A stretch of 57,734 nucleotides of DNA from Desulfocapsa sp. (GTDB lineage: Bacteria > Desulfobacterota > Desulfobulbia > Desulfobulbales > Desulfocapsaceae). The notes under the pieces are model-generated. The model did not search any database, was not told the DNA's origin, and saw only the letters and a list, made by a program, of their open reading frames with translations. The position numbers and the translations under genes are program-made. Shown here one piece after another: positions 7,852 through 16,740 of this stretch (positions within the stretch are counted from its first letter, which is position 1; the number at the start of each line of letters is the position of its first letter). The stretch spans positions 1-57,734 of the forward strand of contig VMSP01000024.1 in assembly GCA_013792135.1 (NCBI GenBank). The letters are read 5' to 3'.

Positions 7852-8934
7852 TTATTTGCTGATGATGGTGGCCATCACTCGGCGATTTTGCTGCCGGCCT
7901 TCTTCTGTGGCATTGGAGGCAATGGGTTGTGAAAATCCATATCCTGCGGTGCTGAGGCGGGCAGGGTTGATGTTGAACTGTTGGACCATGTACCTCTTTA
8001 CACTTTCTGCCCGTTGCCGTGAAAGGGTGGTGTTGTATCTCTCTGAACCCATGTCGCAGGTATGACCTTCCAGAGTGATGGATATCTGCGGATGTTCAGC
8101 CAGAAAACTGCCGATTTCATCAAGATTGTTTTTTGCGTCCGGGCGGATGGTGTCCCGGTCAAAGTCAAATTTCACATTGAGCAGGAAGGATACCGGTGGA
8201 GGGGAGTTCTTTTCAAAGAAGACTTTTTCGATAAACTCATTTATCCCTAGGGTGCTGGCAAGCGTATTTCCGGTGGTGACAAAACCGCACTCCCCGGCCC
8301 TTGCAACTGCCGCCATGGTATTCTGACCTGCGGCGGCATCGCCAATAAGAATGGTGTAGATGCATAGTCTGTCACCATAAGCAGCCTTTAACCGGGACGC
8401 AGCCTCTTCTGGATATGTCTTGTCGGCAGAGACCTGCAGGCCATCACTGATGACTATCAACGCGATATTTCCCACAGTGTCCTTTAATGTCTCTACGCTC
8501 TTGACCAAGGGAATACTTATGGGGGTCAGGCCCTTTATCTGCACACTCTTCACTGCCTGAGCAAAAGCAGGCGGGGTGTAATCGGCCATGCCGTAAATGA
8601 GACTGTCATTTGCCAAAATATCTCTGGTCACAACAGTGTCGCCAATAATGTGCAGGCCAGCCTTGAGCTTCAGGTCGCTGATGGCTTGATTCATTCCAAG
8701 GATAATATTTCTGGACTGGTCAAATTTCTGGCTGCCGTTGTAGGTATCCCACATAGAGGATGAACCATCAAAAATAACCAGGAGATTGTCAACCTTCTGC
8801 TGGTATCCCTTACTTAGCAGTTCCTGATGATTGCTGTTGATGAAAAGACATTGTTTCTTCGGGGCACAACCACAGCTCAACCCCACGATAAAAAAGAGCA
8901 AAATAATTATTAATCGTTTCAACTTGTTGTCCAT
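7852..8934 (-). CDS. OmpA-family lipoprotein with von Willebrand A domain
   Basis: 360 residues. A signal sequence ends at Cys residues in GLSCGCAPKK, so it is probably a lipoprotein. Residues ~50-230 form a VWA domain with the metal-site motif DGSSS and a second conserved Asp in VISDGLQ. Residues ~245-360 are an OmpA C-terminal peptidoglycan-binding domain (FDFDRDTIRPDAK, then LEGHTCDMGS and LSRQRAESVKRYM ending NRRV). The arrangement suggests an outer-membrane-anchored protein gripping the cell wall, with the VWA domain binding another protein. Its partner is unknown. Confidence 0.85.
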   Translation of the reverse strand: MDNKLKRLIIILLFFIVGLSCGCAPKKQCLFINSNHQELLSKGYQQKVDNLLVIFDGSSSMWDTYNGSQKFDQSRNIILGMNQAISDLKLKAGLHIIGDTVVTRDILANDSLIYGMADYTPPAFAQAVKSVQIKGLTPISIPLVKSVETLKDTVGNIALIVISDGLQVSADKTYPEEAASRLKAAYGDRLCIYTILIGDAAAGQNTMAAVARAGECGFVTTGNTLASTLGINEFIEKVFFEKNSPPPVSFLLNVKFDFDRDTIRPDAKNNLDEIGSFLAEHPQISITLEGHTCDMGSERYNTTLSRQRAESVKRYMVQQFNINPARLSTAGYGFSQPIASNATEEGRQQNRRVMATIISK

Positions 8935-9235
8935 GCAGATTTGAAGGTTGGATGATATTCTACGCCATAAATAATCGATTGCGGACTATACGTTATTTTG
9001 TAAAAATAAAGCAAGGAGATAAAAAAAACGTTACGACTTGGCAGTGAGGGTGCATTGTTGGGTCTTTTGGTGTATAATAATTAAAATCTCTCTCGAAAGA
9101 GCGCCTTGCTCAGTGTCTCCTGCCTCCTGGTTGGAGAAAGTGAGATTGAGACTTATGGTATCCCATCAACGTATTGTATCCCTTGCTGGTTCATGAAAAG
9201 AATTCCGATTGTCGGATTGCATATAAAAGGAAGAA
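8935..9235. other. divergent promoter region between lipoprotein gene and der
   Basis: About 300 bp. A TATAAT at 9073-9078 could be a -10 box for der, but no well-placed -35 is clear. No gene or stable hairpin was seen beyond a short CTCTCTCGAAAGAG. Confidence 0.3.
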
Positions 9236-10579
9236 ATGTCAACGCACTCTATAGTTGCCCTGGTTGGGCGTCCCAATGTGGGAAAATCAACCCTCTTTAA
9301 TCGTATCACCAAATCCAGACAGGCCATTGTTGACGCGACTCCGGGTGTCACCCGTGACCGTCATTATGCGCGGGTGGTCTGGGACGAGAAGATGTTCATG
9401 CTGGTGGATACCGGAGGCATTGATGATAATCCCGAGGATCTGATGGTGGATCATATCAGGGAACAGGCCATGGCAGCCATTGAAGAGGCTGATATTATTA
9501 TCTTTCTCATGGATGGTCGGCAGGGCGTCATGCCCGCAGACCTTGAGGTGGTGGATCTGTTGCGTCGCACCGATAAGACCATTTTTCATGTGGTGAACAA
9601 GATCGACAGCCCTGAACAGGAATTGAAACTACTTTCTCCTTTTTATGAGTTGGGGGTGGAGCCCTTGTGGTCGCTCTCCGGTGAGCATAGTTTCGGTTTT
9701 TATACCCTGATGGATGCCTTGAATAAAGAGCTGAAAGTGAATGAGGATGAAGTTGCTCTGCCGGAAAATACCATCAAGGTAGCCTTTTTCGGACGTCCCA
9801 ACGTGGGCAAGTCGTCTATGATTAATCAGATACTTGGCCAGGAGCGGATGGTGGTCTCTGATATCTCCGGCACAACGCGAGATGCTGTGGATACCCTGCT
9901 CAGTTATGACCAGTATAATTATCTGCTCATAGATACAGCCGGCATTCGCCGGAAGGGAAAGACTACCGAAAAGCTGGAGAAGTTCAGTATCCTGAAAGGA
10001 CTCTCCTCCATGGAGAAATGTGATATTGCCGTGGTCCTGATTGATGCCGGTGAAGGGATTACTGAGCAGGATACCACGGTGATCGGCTACACCCAGGATC
10101 AGGGACGGGGGCTTATTATCCTGGTGAATAAGTGGGATCTGATTCAGGATGATAAAAAGAAACAGGAACATCTGTGGTCGGAGATAGCACGGGCCTTGCC
10201 CTTTGTCGGATTTGCCCCTATTCTCCATGTCTCGGCGCTCACCGGCTATGGGATTAAAAGGCTTTTTCCGACGATCGGGGCAGTGTATAAACAGTTTACG
10301 GCTAAATTCCCCACGTCAGCTCTGAACCAGTTGCTTCAGGATGCCGTGGTGGCCCATAGTCCGCCCATTTATAAGAATAAGCGGCTCAAGTTTTATTTTA
10401 CCTCACAGATTGGAACCAAACCGCCGCAATTTGTGATCATGAGTAACAGCTCCAAGGGGGTCCATTTTTCCTATCAGCGTTATCTGACGAACCGTTTTCG
10501 GGATGGGCTGGGTTTGGACAAGGTGCCTGTGCAGATAGTGATTCGTGATAAGAATAGGGATAGAGAGGAGAAGAAGTAG
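9236..10579 (+). CDS. der: ribosome-assembly GTPase Der (EngA)
   Basis: 447 residues with two tandem GTPase domains: GRPNVGKST at residues ~11-19 with DTGGI and NKID, and GRPNVGKSS at ~185 with DTAGI and NKWD. A C-terminal KH-like domain follows (PPIYKNKRLKFYFTSQIGTKPP). This is the full Der architecture, required for maturation of the 50S subunit. The start has a purine-rich ribosome site (AAAGGAAGAA). Small genes for a basic protein and a VF530 protein follow closely and may be cotranscribed. Confidence 0.97.
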   Translation: MSTHSIVALVGRPNVGKSTLFNRITKSRQAIVDATPGVTRDRHYARVVWDEKMFMLVDTGGIDDNPEDLMVDHIREQAMAAIEEADIIIFLMDGRQGVMPADLEVVDLLRRTDKTIFHVVNKIDSPEQELKLLSPFYELGVEPLWSLSGEHSFGFYTLMDALNKELKVNEDEVALPENTIKVAFFGRPNVGKSSMINQILGQERMVVSDISGTTRDAVDTLLSYDQYNYLLIDTAGIRRKGKTTEKLEKFSILKGLSSMEKCDIAVVLIDAGEGITEQDTTVIGYTQDQGRGLIILVNKWDLIQDDKKKQEHLWSEIARALPFVGFAPILHVSALTGYGIKRLFPTIGAVYKQFTAKFPTSALNQLLQDAVVAHSPPIYKNKRLKFYFTSQIGTKPPQFVIMSNSSKGVHFSYQRYLTNRFRDGLGLDKVPVQIVIRDKNRDREEKK

Positions 10580-10643
10580 GTCTGTTTTTGTCTCAGAGAA
10601 GAAAACAGAGGGAACTCAAAAACAATTCAAAGGAGGAACAATT

Positions 10644-10760
10644 ATGGGTAAGGAACAGAATACCAAGAAAGAAGTGAAGAAAGAACCCGCGAAGAGCATG
10701 AAGGAAAAAAAAGCGGCCAAGAAGGCGAAGAAAGAAGATAAGAAGGGGCAGATGCCATAA
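10644..10760 (+). CDS. small lysine-rich basic protein
   Basis: 38 residues, chosen start ATG with an excellent ribosome site (AAAGGAGG) eight bases upstream. The composition is mostly Lys, Glu and Ala (KKAAKKAKKEDKKGQMP at the end), with no hydrophobic core, so it is probably unstructured and may bind nucleic acid or the ribosome. It sits between der and the VF530 gene, 4 bp before the latter, which suggests cotranscription. A longer upstream frame starting inside der is less likely given the ribosome site. Confidence 0.6.
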   Translation: MGKEQNTKKEVKKEPAKSMKEKKAAKKAKKEDKKGQMP

Positions 10761-10764
10761 CAGT

Positions 10765-11007
10765 ATGAATAATCAGCAACCGAATAATCCTTTGCATGGT
10801 GTCACTCTTGAGATGATTATTACCCGTCTGCTGGAGAAGTATGGCTGGGAAAAAATGGGCAGGAAGATCAAGGTGAAATGTTTTGTCTGTGAGCCAAGCA
10901 TCCAGTCCAGTCTGGTGTTTCTGCGAAAAACGCCATGGGCCAGGAAAAAGGTTGAGGATTGGTATATCCGTAATTTTGTCAAGGAGTGGAAGGAGGTTCA
11001 GAAATAG
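10765..11007 (+). CDS. VF530-family DNA-binding protein
   Basis: 80 residues with the family signatures NNPLHGVTLEMIITRLLEKYGW at the start and SSLVFLRKTPWARKKVEDWY in the second half. The VF530 family (DUF2132) is a small helical fold reported to bind DNA. Four bases separate it from the preceding small basic protein gene. Its cellular role is not established. Confidence 0.85.
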   Translation: MNNQQPNNPLHGVTLEMIITRLLEKYGWEKMGRKIKVKCFVCEPSIQSSLVFLRKTPWARKKVEDWYIRNFVKEWKEVQK

Positions 11008-11046
11008 ATTCATTGAGTTCTGAACCTCCTGATATCTTTGCCTGCA

Positions 11047-11340
11047 TCAGCCGCATGATAGGTGTGCCCATACAAAGGCCATAGCCAGAAAGGAACCGGC
11101 CAGACCCCACCAGAAATCCCCCCAGCTCCAGTGGCCCTTGCTCCACAGGTCCAATCCCTCTTTTAACACCGTCACCACAATCCCGGCACAGAACAACGGC
11201 GTCCAGTAGATGCCGGCCATGGTCAGGAAAAATCCCCAGAAAAAATGGACCTGCAGGTCAAGCCTGAAGAGGTCCATGATCATATTTCCATAGCGCTGAT
11301 ATCTTGCCAGGATAAACCCGGAAGGCTTATTGACAGGCAA
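11047..11340 (-). CDS. small membrane protein of unknown function
   Basis: 97 residues if the TTG at 11340 is the start (GGGGG lies a suitable distance upstream); an ATG at residue 20 is an alternative. There are two or three hydrophobic stretches (VHFFWGFFLTMAGIYW, LFCAGIVVTVL, WWGLAGSFLAMAFVW). The short soluble motif KEGLDLWSKGHWSWGD recalls small VanZ-like or DUF2279-like envelope proteins. It begins 4 bp after the aminotransferase gene and should share its transcript. Confidence 0.55.
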   Translation of the reverse strand: MPVNKPSGFILARYQRYGNMIMDLFRLDLQVHFFWGFFLTMAGIYWTPLFCAGIVVTVLKEGLDLWSKGHWSWGDFWWGLAGSFLAMAFVWAHLSCG

Positions 11341-11344
11341 ACTA

Positions 11345-12529
11345 TTACCCCCTGGCTTGGGCCATGGCCTTCTGAAAAGGCTCAGCTGAGCGTTTGATCA
11401 CGTCATCAGAGATGCAGAAGGCGAGGCGGAAATAACCCGGAGCGCCGAATCCGCATCCCGGGACCGCCAGGATCTTGTGCTCCTGGAGGATGGCGCAGAA
11501 GGCCACATCGTCGGCGATGGGTGACTTGGGGAAGATATAAAAAGCACCTTTGGGGGGTACAAAATCATACCCTGCCTCAGTGAGGATTGTGCAGAACAAT
11601 TCGCGTCTGCGGGTGTAGATTGAGCTGTCAACGCTCACATCCTGAAGCTTGGCCACCACTCGCTGCATGAGGGCGGGGGCATTAACAAAACCGAGGATGC
11701 GGTTGGCAAGCGTAAGGGCGCCAAGCAGGACAGCCTTCTCCTCTATCTCCGGATGGACAGCCAGATAGCCGATGCGTTCACCCGGCAGGGAAAGGTCCTT
11801 GGAGTAGGAAGAAAGGACAATACTGTTGTGGGTGGCTTGGAAGACGCTACCAACTTCGTGATTGTCAAAGACGATCTTGCGGTAAGGCTCGTCGGCAATG
11901 AGGTAGATGGTGGTCCCAAATCTTTTTCCTGTCTCGTCCAGCAGTTTCCCAAGAGCGTTGAGAGACTCCTGTGAGTAGATCTGGCCGGTGGGGTTGTTGG
12001 GAGAATTGATAAGAATGGCTTTGGTTTTATCGGTGAGGGCCGCTGCAATGGCAGCAAGGTCAAGGTTGAATTCCAGGTCGGTTGCCACGATCTTGCTGAC
12101 TCCTCCATGGTTATCCACATAGAAGTTGTATTCGACAAAATAGGGGGCCAGCAGGATGACCTCATCACCTGGGTTGAGCAGTGATTTCATGACGATATTT
12201 ATGGCGCCGGCCGCTCCACAGGTCATCAGCATGTCATTGCCTTGGACCGTGATGTCTTGTTCGAGCGACATTCTGGCGGCTAAATTCTCACGAACCCAGA
12301 GGTAGCCTCCATTGGGCATATAGGCGTGGACGCCGGGTGACTGGTCGGCTGCAAGTTCCTTGATCACGGTGGTAAATTCAGGAGGCGGCGGAACATCGGG
12401 ATTGCCCAGACTGAAATCAAAGACATTCTCTGCCCCGAACTGGGCCTTCATCTTGGCCCCTTCCTCAAACATCTTGCGAATCCAGGATGACTTTTCGGCA
12501 AAAGTACGCATTTTATTGGAAATAGACAT
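11345..12529 (-). CDS. class I/II pyridoxal-phosphate aminotransferase
   Basis: 394 residues with the aspartate-aminotransferase fold pattern: NPDVPPPPEF substrate region, GAAGAINIVMKSLLNPGDEV, NSPNNPTGQIY, IADEPYRKI with the cofactor Asp, and SSYSKDLSLPGERIGYLA, where the Lys should bind pyridoxal phosphate. The C-terminal half has the arginine-containing GYFRLAFC. The substrate cannot be read from the sequence; the LPGER variant suits broad amino-acid or aromatic aminotransferases. It is part of a minus-strand group with the DnaJ-like gene and ftsY upstream. Confidence 0.85.
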   Translation of the reverse strand: MSISNKMRTFAEKSSWIRKMFEEGAKMKAQFGAENVFDFSLGNPDVPPPPEFTTVIKELAADQSPGVHAYMPNGGYLWVRENLAARMSLEQDITVQGNDMLMTCGAAGAINIVMKSLLNPGDEVILLAPYFVEYNFYVDNHGGVSKIVATDLEFNLDLAAIAAALTDKTKAILINSPNNPTGQIYSQESLNALGKLLDETGKRFGTTIYLIADEPYRKIVFDNHEVGSVFQATHNSIVLSSYSKDLSLPGERIGYLAVHPEIEEKAVLLGALTLANRILGFVNAPALMQRVVAKLQDVSVDSSIYTRRRELFCTILTEAGYDFVPPKGAFYIFPKSPIADDVAFCAILQEHKILAVPGCGFGAPGYFRLAFCISDDVIKRSAEPFQKAMAQARG

Positions 12530-12554
12530 GATTCTCCTTTATCTCTTGCTTCGT

Positions 12555-13382
12555 TTATCGTTTTTTGAAATATTCGTAGGCCACATTAATCTCTTTCATC
12601 TTCTCTTCTGCAACTCTGCGGAACTCTTCACCCAGGTGCACCACCTTGTCAGGATGATATTTCATGCTCAGGGTTCGATAGGCCTTTTTGATTGTCTCCA
12701 TGTCAGCCCCTGGTTCCAGACCGAGCACTGCATAATAGTGGGCCGATGAATCCCGAGTGGTCGTACCGGGATGCTGCCGCCGGTACATGTATTTTGCCTC
12801 AATGGTCCGCTGGTCATAAGCAGTGATCTGCAGATAGACGGCAATATTGCGTGCTATCGTAAGCTCTGCTTCCGGAACTTCACTCTTGGTGTAGAGGATC
12901 TGGTAGACCAACTCCAGCAGGATAAGTCTTGGTTCATAGGCAAAAGTGGTTCTGAATTCCTGGAGTAGGGATTCCAGGGACTGGGTGGAGGCAACGGCCT
13001 CTTTGATCATATCCTTGACCCAGAACATCTGGTCCTGAGAGTAACGGAGGTTATACTGGAAAAAGCGCTGAATAGTGGAGATCTCTTCCTTGGTGATTTT
13101 ACCGTCGATCTTGGCAATATTGATCAGGACCTGGATCAGCAGCCAGACAAACCGGTTGTGGCTTTCACTCTGAGATGCTTCATAAGTGGAAACCTTTTTC
13201 TGTACCCAATAGGTGAAACCCCAGAAGATGGCAATAAAGATAAGTACACCTGCCATCCCGGAAAAGATGAGGGCGCCGACAAAATTAAGCAGAGCAGGGG
13301 CGCCGCCGGTGATCAGGATAATGAGGGCCAGGAGCAGTAGACAGCCGCCGCATCCAGGTTGTTTATGTTGTTGATAAGGCAT
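12555..13382 (-). CDS. membrane-anchored TerB/DnaJ-domain protein (DjlA-like)
   Basis: 275 residues: an N-terminal Gly/Cys start ([16 protein letters not shown]) leading into one or two membrane segments up to ~residue 60, a TerB-like helical domain (~70-190; [17 protein letters not shown]), and a C-terminal J domain (~208-275) with the HPD motif ([13 protein letters not shown]). This is the arrangement of DjlA, a membrane co-chaperone for DnaK. It lies between ftsY and an aminotransferase gene on the same strand, 38 bp from ftsY. Confidence 0.8.
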   Translation of the reverse strand: MPYQQHKQPGCGGCLLLLALIILITGGAPALLNFVGALIFSGMAGVLIFIAIFWGFTYWVQKKVSTYEASQSESHNRFVWLLIQVLINIAKIDGKITKEEISTIQRFFQYNLRYSQDQMFWVKDMIKEAVASTQSLESLLQEFRTTFAYEPRLILLELVYQILYTKSEVPEAELTIARNIAVYLQITAYDQRTIEAKYMYRRQHPGTTTRDSSAHYYAVLGLEPGADMETIKKAYRTLSMKYHPDKVVHLGEEFRRVAEEKMKEINVAYEYFKKR

Positions 13383-13420
13383 CGGGATATTGATTTAAGG
13401 TGATTTGTGGGGAAAGGCGG

Positions 13421-14599
13421 TTATCTGCCTTCTTTTTCTTGAAACAGCGCTTCGACAAATTCATTGGGGTCAAAGTCACGCAGGTCTTCGAGCTGTTCGC
13501 CAATGCCGATAAAGCGGATGGGGATCTTCAGCTCACGGCAGATATTGACTACAATCCCACCCTTGGCTGTGCCGTCCAGTTTGGTTAGAGTCAGGCCGGT
13601 GATGTCAACCGTAGCGTTAAAAAGTTTTGCCTGCGAGATGGCATTCTGGCCGGTGGTGGCGTCAAGGATCAGCATGACCTCATGGGGCGCGTCTGCTATT
13701 TTTTTGCCTATAACCCGTTTGATCTTCTTCAACTCTTCCATCAGGTTTACTTGGGTGTGAAGACGTCCTGCCGTGTCAACAATGACTACATCATAGTTTT
13801 TGGCCAGGGCTATGTCCATAGCATCATAGACTACAGAGGAAGGGTCCGCACCTTCATGCTGAGAGACAACCTGCACATTGTTGCGTTCACCCCATATCTT
13901 TAACTGGGCGACTGCCGCCGCCCGGAAGGTGTCTGCTGCCACCAAGAGTACGGATTGTCCGGCATTGGTGAATTTGTGGGTGATTTTGCCGATGGTTGTG
14001 GTCTTGCCGACTCCATTGACCCCAACCACCATGATGATAAAAGGACCTTTGTCCGGCATGACCAGTTCAGCAGGTCGGTCTGATTCCGTGATAAAGGAAC
14101 GGATTTTCTCTTTAAGCACTTTTTTGAGCGTCTGCGGGTCAGAAAGTTCCTTGCGCTTGAGCTTGCGCCGGGCCTCGTCCAGAAGTTCCTGGACAGTATT
14201 GATCCCCAGATCGGCGGTGATCAGGATTTCTTCCAGGTCATCGAGGAGTTCCTTATCGATTTCTTTTTTACCAAGAAAAAGAGTGTCAATGCGATATACC
14301 AGGGATTCTTTGGTCTTGGTCAATCGTTCCGAGAGTCGCTGGAACATGGAGCTGCTTTTTTTGCCGGGGCTGGCCTCTTTTTTCGGAAGATCAGAGAAAG
14401 ACGATGTCTGTGGCAGGGGTTCGATGGATGCAGGCGGTTCCTGAGTATCTTCCAAAATTAAGGGAGGGGGCTCAAGGGAAATATCACCTGTAAGCGAAGG
14501 TTCGGCTTGGTCTGGCTCTGTCTGATCGAGGTGCTCCTGATCTGGAGCTGGAATCTGTTCTTCTTTTTTACCAAATTTTTTCTTGAACCAGCCGAGCAT
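13421..14599 (-). CDS. ftsY: signal recognition particle receptor FtsY
   Basis: 392 residues. Residues 1-90 are an acidic, Pro/Glu-rich A domain that targets the membrane. The N domain (~90-175) and the GTPase G domain follow, with GVNGVGKTTTIGK (P-loop), DTFRAAAVAQL, DTAGRLHTQ and TKLDGTAKGG. It receives SRP-bound ribosomes at the membrane. The divergent mrp gene lies 318 bp away. Confidence 0.96.
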   Translation of the reverse strand: MLGWFKKKFGKKEEQIPAPDQEHLDQTEPDQAEPSLTGDISLEPPPLILEDTQEPPASIEPLPQTSSFSDLPKKEASPGKKSSSMFQRLSERLTKTKESLVYRIDTLFLGKKEIDKELLDDLEEILITADLGINTVQELLDEARRKLKRKELSDPQTLKKVLKEKIRSFITESDRPAELVMPDKGPFIIMVVGVNGVGKTTTIGKITHKFTNAGQSVLLVAADTFRAAAVAQLKIWGERNNVQVVSQHEGADPSSVVYDAMDIALAKNYDVVIVDTAGRLHTQVNLMEELKKIKRVIGKKIADAPHEVMLILDATTGQNAISQAKLFNATVDITGLTLTKLDGTAKGGIVVNICRELKIPIRFIGIGEQLEDLRDFDPNEFVEALFQEKEGR

Positions 14600-14917
14600 A
14601 CGAAAGTCCTTTAAGACGTTTAAATGTCTTTATTGAGATGTCACTTTTTTGTGATCATGGATTACAGTTTAAAAAAAATATATTACGGTCAGGAAAGGAA
14701 GAAAGCAACAAAAACAGTATTCTTAGGATATCTGACAGGGTATTTTTCAGGATTTTATTTGCATTTACAGATATCAGGATTACTGTACGAAGAATTGCAG
14801 TCACACTGTTCCGGGATGAGCCGGTTGGCTTACCTTTACTTGTGATCCATAGCAATAAACATTATTTCTTAAAAGTAAACGTTTGCTTTTTATCTCAATA
14901 TTACAAGGGGAAGTACT
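14600..14917. other. divergent intergenic region between ftsY and mrp
   Basis: 318 bp AT-rich spacer with no convincing gene. Short frames here have no ribosome site. It must contain promoters for both directions, but I see no clear consensus pair. Confidence 0.4.
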
Positions 14918-15889
14918 ATGTCGAGTTCGTGTGGATCAAGCAGTTCCTGCTCAAGCAGCAGTTGTAGTAGTCAGGAATCACAGCAGGCCAAAATGGCTCA
15001 GCAGGAGAATGCCATTACCCGGTCACTGGGGAAAATTAAACACAAGATTCTGGTCATGAGCGGCAAGGGCGGGGTTGGTAAATCCACAGTCTCTGTCAAT
15101 CTGGCCTTGGGATTGGCGAAAAGAGGCCATCAGGTGGGGTTGATGGATGTGGATCTTCATGGCCCGGATGTTATCCGGATGTTGAACATGAAGGGGAGTA
15201 TGGAGCCACCCGCGACTCCTGATGCCTTGGTGCCACCGTTGAAGTACAATGATAATCTGAAGGTCGTTTCCCTCGAATATATGATGAAGGACAGGGACGA
15301 GGCCATTATCTGGCGCGGCCCTCTGAAGATCCAGGCTATCCGTCAGTTTGTTGCCGATATGGATTGGGGCGAGCTTGATTACCTGATTATTGATGCCCCT
15401 CCGGGAACCGGTGATGAGCCTCTGTCCGTGGCTCAGACCATTCCCAATGTCACGGCCATTGTCGTAACCACTCCTCAGAAGGTTGCCCTGGCCGATGTGC
15501 GAAAGTCCATCAATTTCTGCAAGACAGTGGAGATGGAGATTACCGGTGTAATTGAGAATATGTCCGGTTTTGTCTGCCCCCATTGTAATCAGACTGTTGA
15601 TATCTTTAAAACCGGCGGCGGTGAAGAGTTGGCCCGTGATTTTGATCTGCCGTTCCTGGGCCGGGTTCCCATGGATCCGAAGGTGGTTATTGCCGGTGAT
15701 GATGGAGTGCCATATCTTTCATCCGATGCTGTCAGTCCGGCCACCAAGGCTTTTGACGCAGTGGTGACCGCTGTGGAAAACCGTCTGCCTCCTTTGGCTG
15801 CAGCAAAACCTGCACTGAACATGGCGGCTGCCACCAGCAGTTGTGGATGTGGTGGCGGTGGGTGCAATCCTGCCAAATGTGATTGCTGA
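14918..15889 (+). CDS. mrp: Mrp/NBP35-type Fe-S cluster carrier ATPase
   Basis: 323 residues. The N-terminus is Ser/Cys-rich (SSCGSSSSCSSSSCSSQ), followed by a deviant Walker A (MSGKGGVGKSTVSVNL), DVDLHGPDV, IIDAPPGTGDEPLS and the cluster-binding CPHC in GFVCPHCNQ. The C-terminus ends in another Cys cluster (CGCGGGGCNPAKCDC). Mrp/NBP35 proteins are dimers that carry an Fe-S cluster at the CxxC and deliver it to apo-enzymes. The two extra Cys clusters at both ends are an elaboration often seen in anaerobes. The start follows AAGGGGAAG. Confidence 0.9.
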   Translation: MSSSCGSSSSCSSSSCSSQESQQAKMAQQENAITRSLGKIKHKILVMSGKGGVGKSTVSVNLALGLAKRGHQVGLMDVDLHGPDVIRMLNMKGSMEPPATPDALVPPLKYNDNLKVVSLEYMMKDRDEAIIWRGPLKIQAIRQFVADMDWGELDYLIIDAPPGTGDEPLSVAQTIPNVTAIVVTTPQKVALADVRKSINFCKTVEMEITGVIENMSGFVCPHCNQTVDIFKTGGGEELARDFDLPFLGRVPMDPKVVIAGDDGVPYLSSDAVSPATKAFDAVVTAVENRLPPLAAAKPALNMAAATSSCGCGGGGCNPAKCDC

Positions 15890-15926
15890 TCAAAGAGTGA
15901 CTTGGAAGTAGGAAGTGGTGAATAGT

Positions 15927-15982
15927 AAAAAGAGAACAGGAAGAGTGGAGTGTCAAACCTTTTTTCTGTTCTCTTTTTTTTT
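15927..15982 (+). terminator. rho-independent terminator of mrp
   Basis: Stem AAAAAGAGAACAG (15927-15939) pairs with CTGTTCTCTTTTT (15966-15978), ending in a T tract. The loop is long (26 nt). The AT-rich outer stem could also serve the opposite strand. Confidence 0.6.
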
Positions 15983-16009
15983 GTGAATTATTTCTAATAT
16001 ATAACTGAT

Positions 16010-16639
16010 ATGTTTATTAAACAACTGACTGTTGGGGAAATGGGTGTCTGCTGTTACATTGTCGGCTGCGTAAAGACCGGTAAGTGTGCGGTGATTGATC
16101 CCGGCGGTGATGAAGAACAGATTCTCTCTGAGGTGAAGCGAGCGAATCTTACCATTGACTATATTATTGCCACCCATGGACACCCCGATCATGTCTGCGG
16201 CAACAGGCGGCTCAAGGAGGCCAGTGGTGCGCCCATTGTCATGCATGAGGCGGATGCGGTATTTTTTGCCCGGCCGGAGGTGGTGAAATATTTTTCCATG
16301 CTCGGGCTTGAAGCCTCGCCTCCTGTTGATATCCAGGTTCTGGGCGGTGACGTGATTACCATTGGTGAGGAAAAACTGCAGGTGATTCATACCCCGGGAC
16401 ATACCCCCGGTGGTATCTGTCTGTACAATGCACCGGATCTTTTTACCGGTGATTCCCTCTTTGTTGGTGGTCTTGGCCGTACTGATTTCCCTGGTGGTTC
16501 CCATGGAGAGTTGATTGAAGCGATTACCACCAAATTACTGACTTTGCCGCCGGAGACTGTGGTCTGGCCGGGACATGGTTATGGTGGTAATCGCTCCACC
16601 ATCGCTGAAGAAAAAAGATCGAATCCTTATATCCGTTAA
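16010..16639 (+). CDS. metallo-beta-lactamase-fold hydrolase (glyoxalase II-like)
   Basis: 209 residues with the metal-binding motif THGHPDHVCG, then HTPGHTPGG, FTGDSLF and a final WPGHGYGG. These are the ligands of the MBL fold in the glyoxalase II / hydroxyacylglutathione-hydrolase-like branch (YcbL type). The substrate is probably a thioester, but the short C-terminus lacks the helical substrate domain of true glyoxalase II. No ribosome site is obvious at the ATG. selB follows 100 bp downstream. Confidence 0.85.
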   Translation: MFIKQLTVGEMGVCCYIVGCVKTGKCAVIDPGGDEEQILSEVKRANLTIDYIIATHGHPDHVCGNRRLKEASGAPIVMHEADAVFFARPEVVKYFSMLGLEASPPVDIQVLGGDVITIGEEKLQVIHTPGHTPGGICLYNAPDLFTGDSLFVGGLGRTDFPGGSHGELIEAITTKLLTLPPETVVWPGHGYGGNRSTIAEEKRSNPYIR

Positions 16640-16740
16640 GGGCAGAAAATCAGGGGGGTTAATCTTTGATTTCCTGGTGTCCTCTCGCTTAGCCGGCCAC
16701 CCATGGCTCTTATTTTCTATCCTCTGACTTTCTGATACTC

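Noticed and set aside
14624-14967. Small plus-strand genes between ftsY and mrp
   Set aside because: Two overlapping frames without ribosome sites or plausible composition; the second runs through the mrp start.
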